Origin: Dyadobacter chenwenxiniae
GTDB taxonomy: Bacteria > Bacteroidota > Bacteroidia > Cytophagales > Spirosomataceae
Assembly (NCBI RefSeq): GCF_022869785.1
Contig: NZ_CP094997.1
Coordinates: 620,001 to 684,000, forward strand
DNA: 64,000 nucleotides
Direction of reading: 5' to 3'
Positions 63,625 through 64,000 of the stretch are shown here, piece by piece; within the stretch, counting starts at the first letter, position 1, and the number at the start of each line of letters is the position of its first letter. The position numbers and the translations under genes are program-made. The notes under the pieces were generated by a model, which was not told the origin of the DNA, searched no databases, and saw only the letters and a program-made list of their open reading frames with translations.

Positions 63625-63779
63625 TGATCTATCCAGGATTGCGAATGCTTTTTAGCCGTTTAAAAATCCATACGGTCACAGGATAAACGGTTTGTACTCC
63701 ATCACCACCCTTTTCTCATATTAGCGCGTAAGATCAATGTCCGGTTGTTAAGAACACGGAACCGTCAAACCCGCTAATT

Positions 63780-64000
63780 ATGAGAAAATTTTTGCTATTA
63801 TATTTACTGATTTTCAGTTCGTTAGCTGAGGCGCAGCAGCAGGCAGAATGTCAAAAGGAGACAGAGAATATATCAGTCATGGAGCAAAAGGGCTTTCAGC
63901 GCAGGCTGGAAGCCACTGGCGCCCATGCACGGACTAGCGCCTCGCAAAATTTCGACGTTATATACTATCGTTGCGAATGGGAAGTGGATCCGGCGGTTCG
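63780..64000 (+). CDS. Probable secreted M1-family metallopeptidase, 5' part (3' end outside window)
   Basis: The frame starts at the ATG at 63780 and stays open to the window end (73 complete codons). A signal peptide (MRKFLLLYLLIFSSLAEAQ) is followed by a stretch containing QNFDVIYYRCEWEVDPAV. The pattern Y-D-V-x-Y-x-R-x-E-W-x-V/I-D-P is what I know from the start of secreted gluzincin M1 aminopeptidase-like proteins in Cytophagales. The zinc motif lies outside the window, so this is inference. Confidence 0.6.
   Translation, partial: MRKFLLLYLLIFSSLAEAQQQAECQKETENISVMEQKGFQRRLEATGAHARTSASQNFDVIYYRCEWEVDPAV

Overview
The window looks like chromosomal DNA of a free-living member of the Bacteroidota, most likely order Cytophagales, family Spirosomataceae, close to Dyadobacter. 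This assignment is inference. It rests on a SusC/SusD pair, promoters of the TTTG-N17..19-TAnnTTTG type, a Bacteroidota-style topoisomerase III, many Tat-exported or lipoprotein sugar enzymes, and large periplasmic dehydrogenases fused to cytochrome c. No rRNA, tRNA, CRISPR array, transposase, integrase or phage gene was seen, so this is ordinary chromosome rather than an island.

Layout. 0-6.3 kb: the 3' part of a Gfo/Idh/MocA oxidoreductase, a cluster of small palindromic repeats, an aldo/keto reductase, an XRE-like small protein, topB, and two secreted or anchored unknowns. 6.3-12.4 kb: a three-gene operon (a 1280-residue DUF6807 / PVC-type dehydrogenase / HEAT / cytochrome c fusion, a double thioredoxin-fold protein, a Tat-exported sugar isomerase-like TIM barrel). 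12.5-14.5 kb: a BlaI-M56 sensor pair whose promoter carries a palindrome between its two elements; the peptidase frame is broken near its 3' end. 14.5-27.6 kb: mostly single genes of sugar metabolism (GH5, DUF1080, TIM barrels, Gfo/Idh/MocA, esterase, SDR) with a multi-PAS histidine kinase, an APH-fold kinase, GNAT and DinB proteins. 28.5-33.7 kb: SusC/SusD uptake operon. 33.8-38.6 kb: two paralogous PepSY-like secreted proteins, a cytochrome c-sorbosone dehydrogenase lipoprotein, two small unknowns and a second aldo/keto reductase. 38.6-42.4 kb: a three-subunit molybdenum hydroxylase of PaoABC type. 43-48 kb: an enolase-superfamily enzyme, then an ECF sigma / anti-sigma / two DUF4097 protein operon. 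49-51.3 kb: a histidine kinase and NarL-type regulator. 51.4-56.4 kb: a small membrane ORF, a DUF2723 membrane protein and a trehalose synthase-like GH13. 56.6-64 kb: a secreted unknown, HxlR/DoxX divergent pair, PQQ-cytochrome c dehydrogenase, DUF899 and GlxA-type regulator, a Ser/Thr/Pro-rich secreted protein and the start of a probable M1 aminopeptidase.

How the genes work together. The dominant theme is capture and periplasmic oxidation of sugars and aldehydes. SusC/SusD imports glycans; GH5, DUF1080, esterase and GH13 proteins process them; Gfo/Idh/MocA, SDR, AKR and TIM-barrel enzymes rearrange the sugars. Three unrelated dehydrogenases with built-in c-heme domains plus a molybdenum hydroxylase would deliver electrons to respiration. 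The rest is sensing and envelope maintenance (sigma/anti-sigma, two histidine kinases, BlaI-M56).

The most rewarding items to check are the covarying small hairpin repeats at 761-1046, the broken M56 frame with its intact displaced tail, the BlaI promoter palindrome, the anti-sigma factor with a HEAT-like periplasmic part, and two near-perfect 16-17 bp hairpins after operon ends. I did not find a clearly new multi-gene system. The sigma/anti-sigma/DUF4097 cassette and the DUF6807-dehydrogenase operon are the closest candidates.
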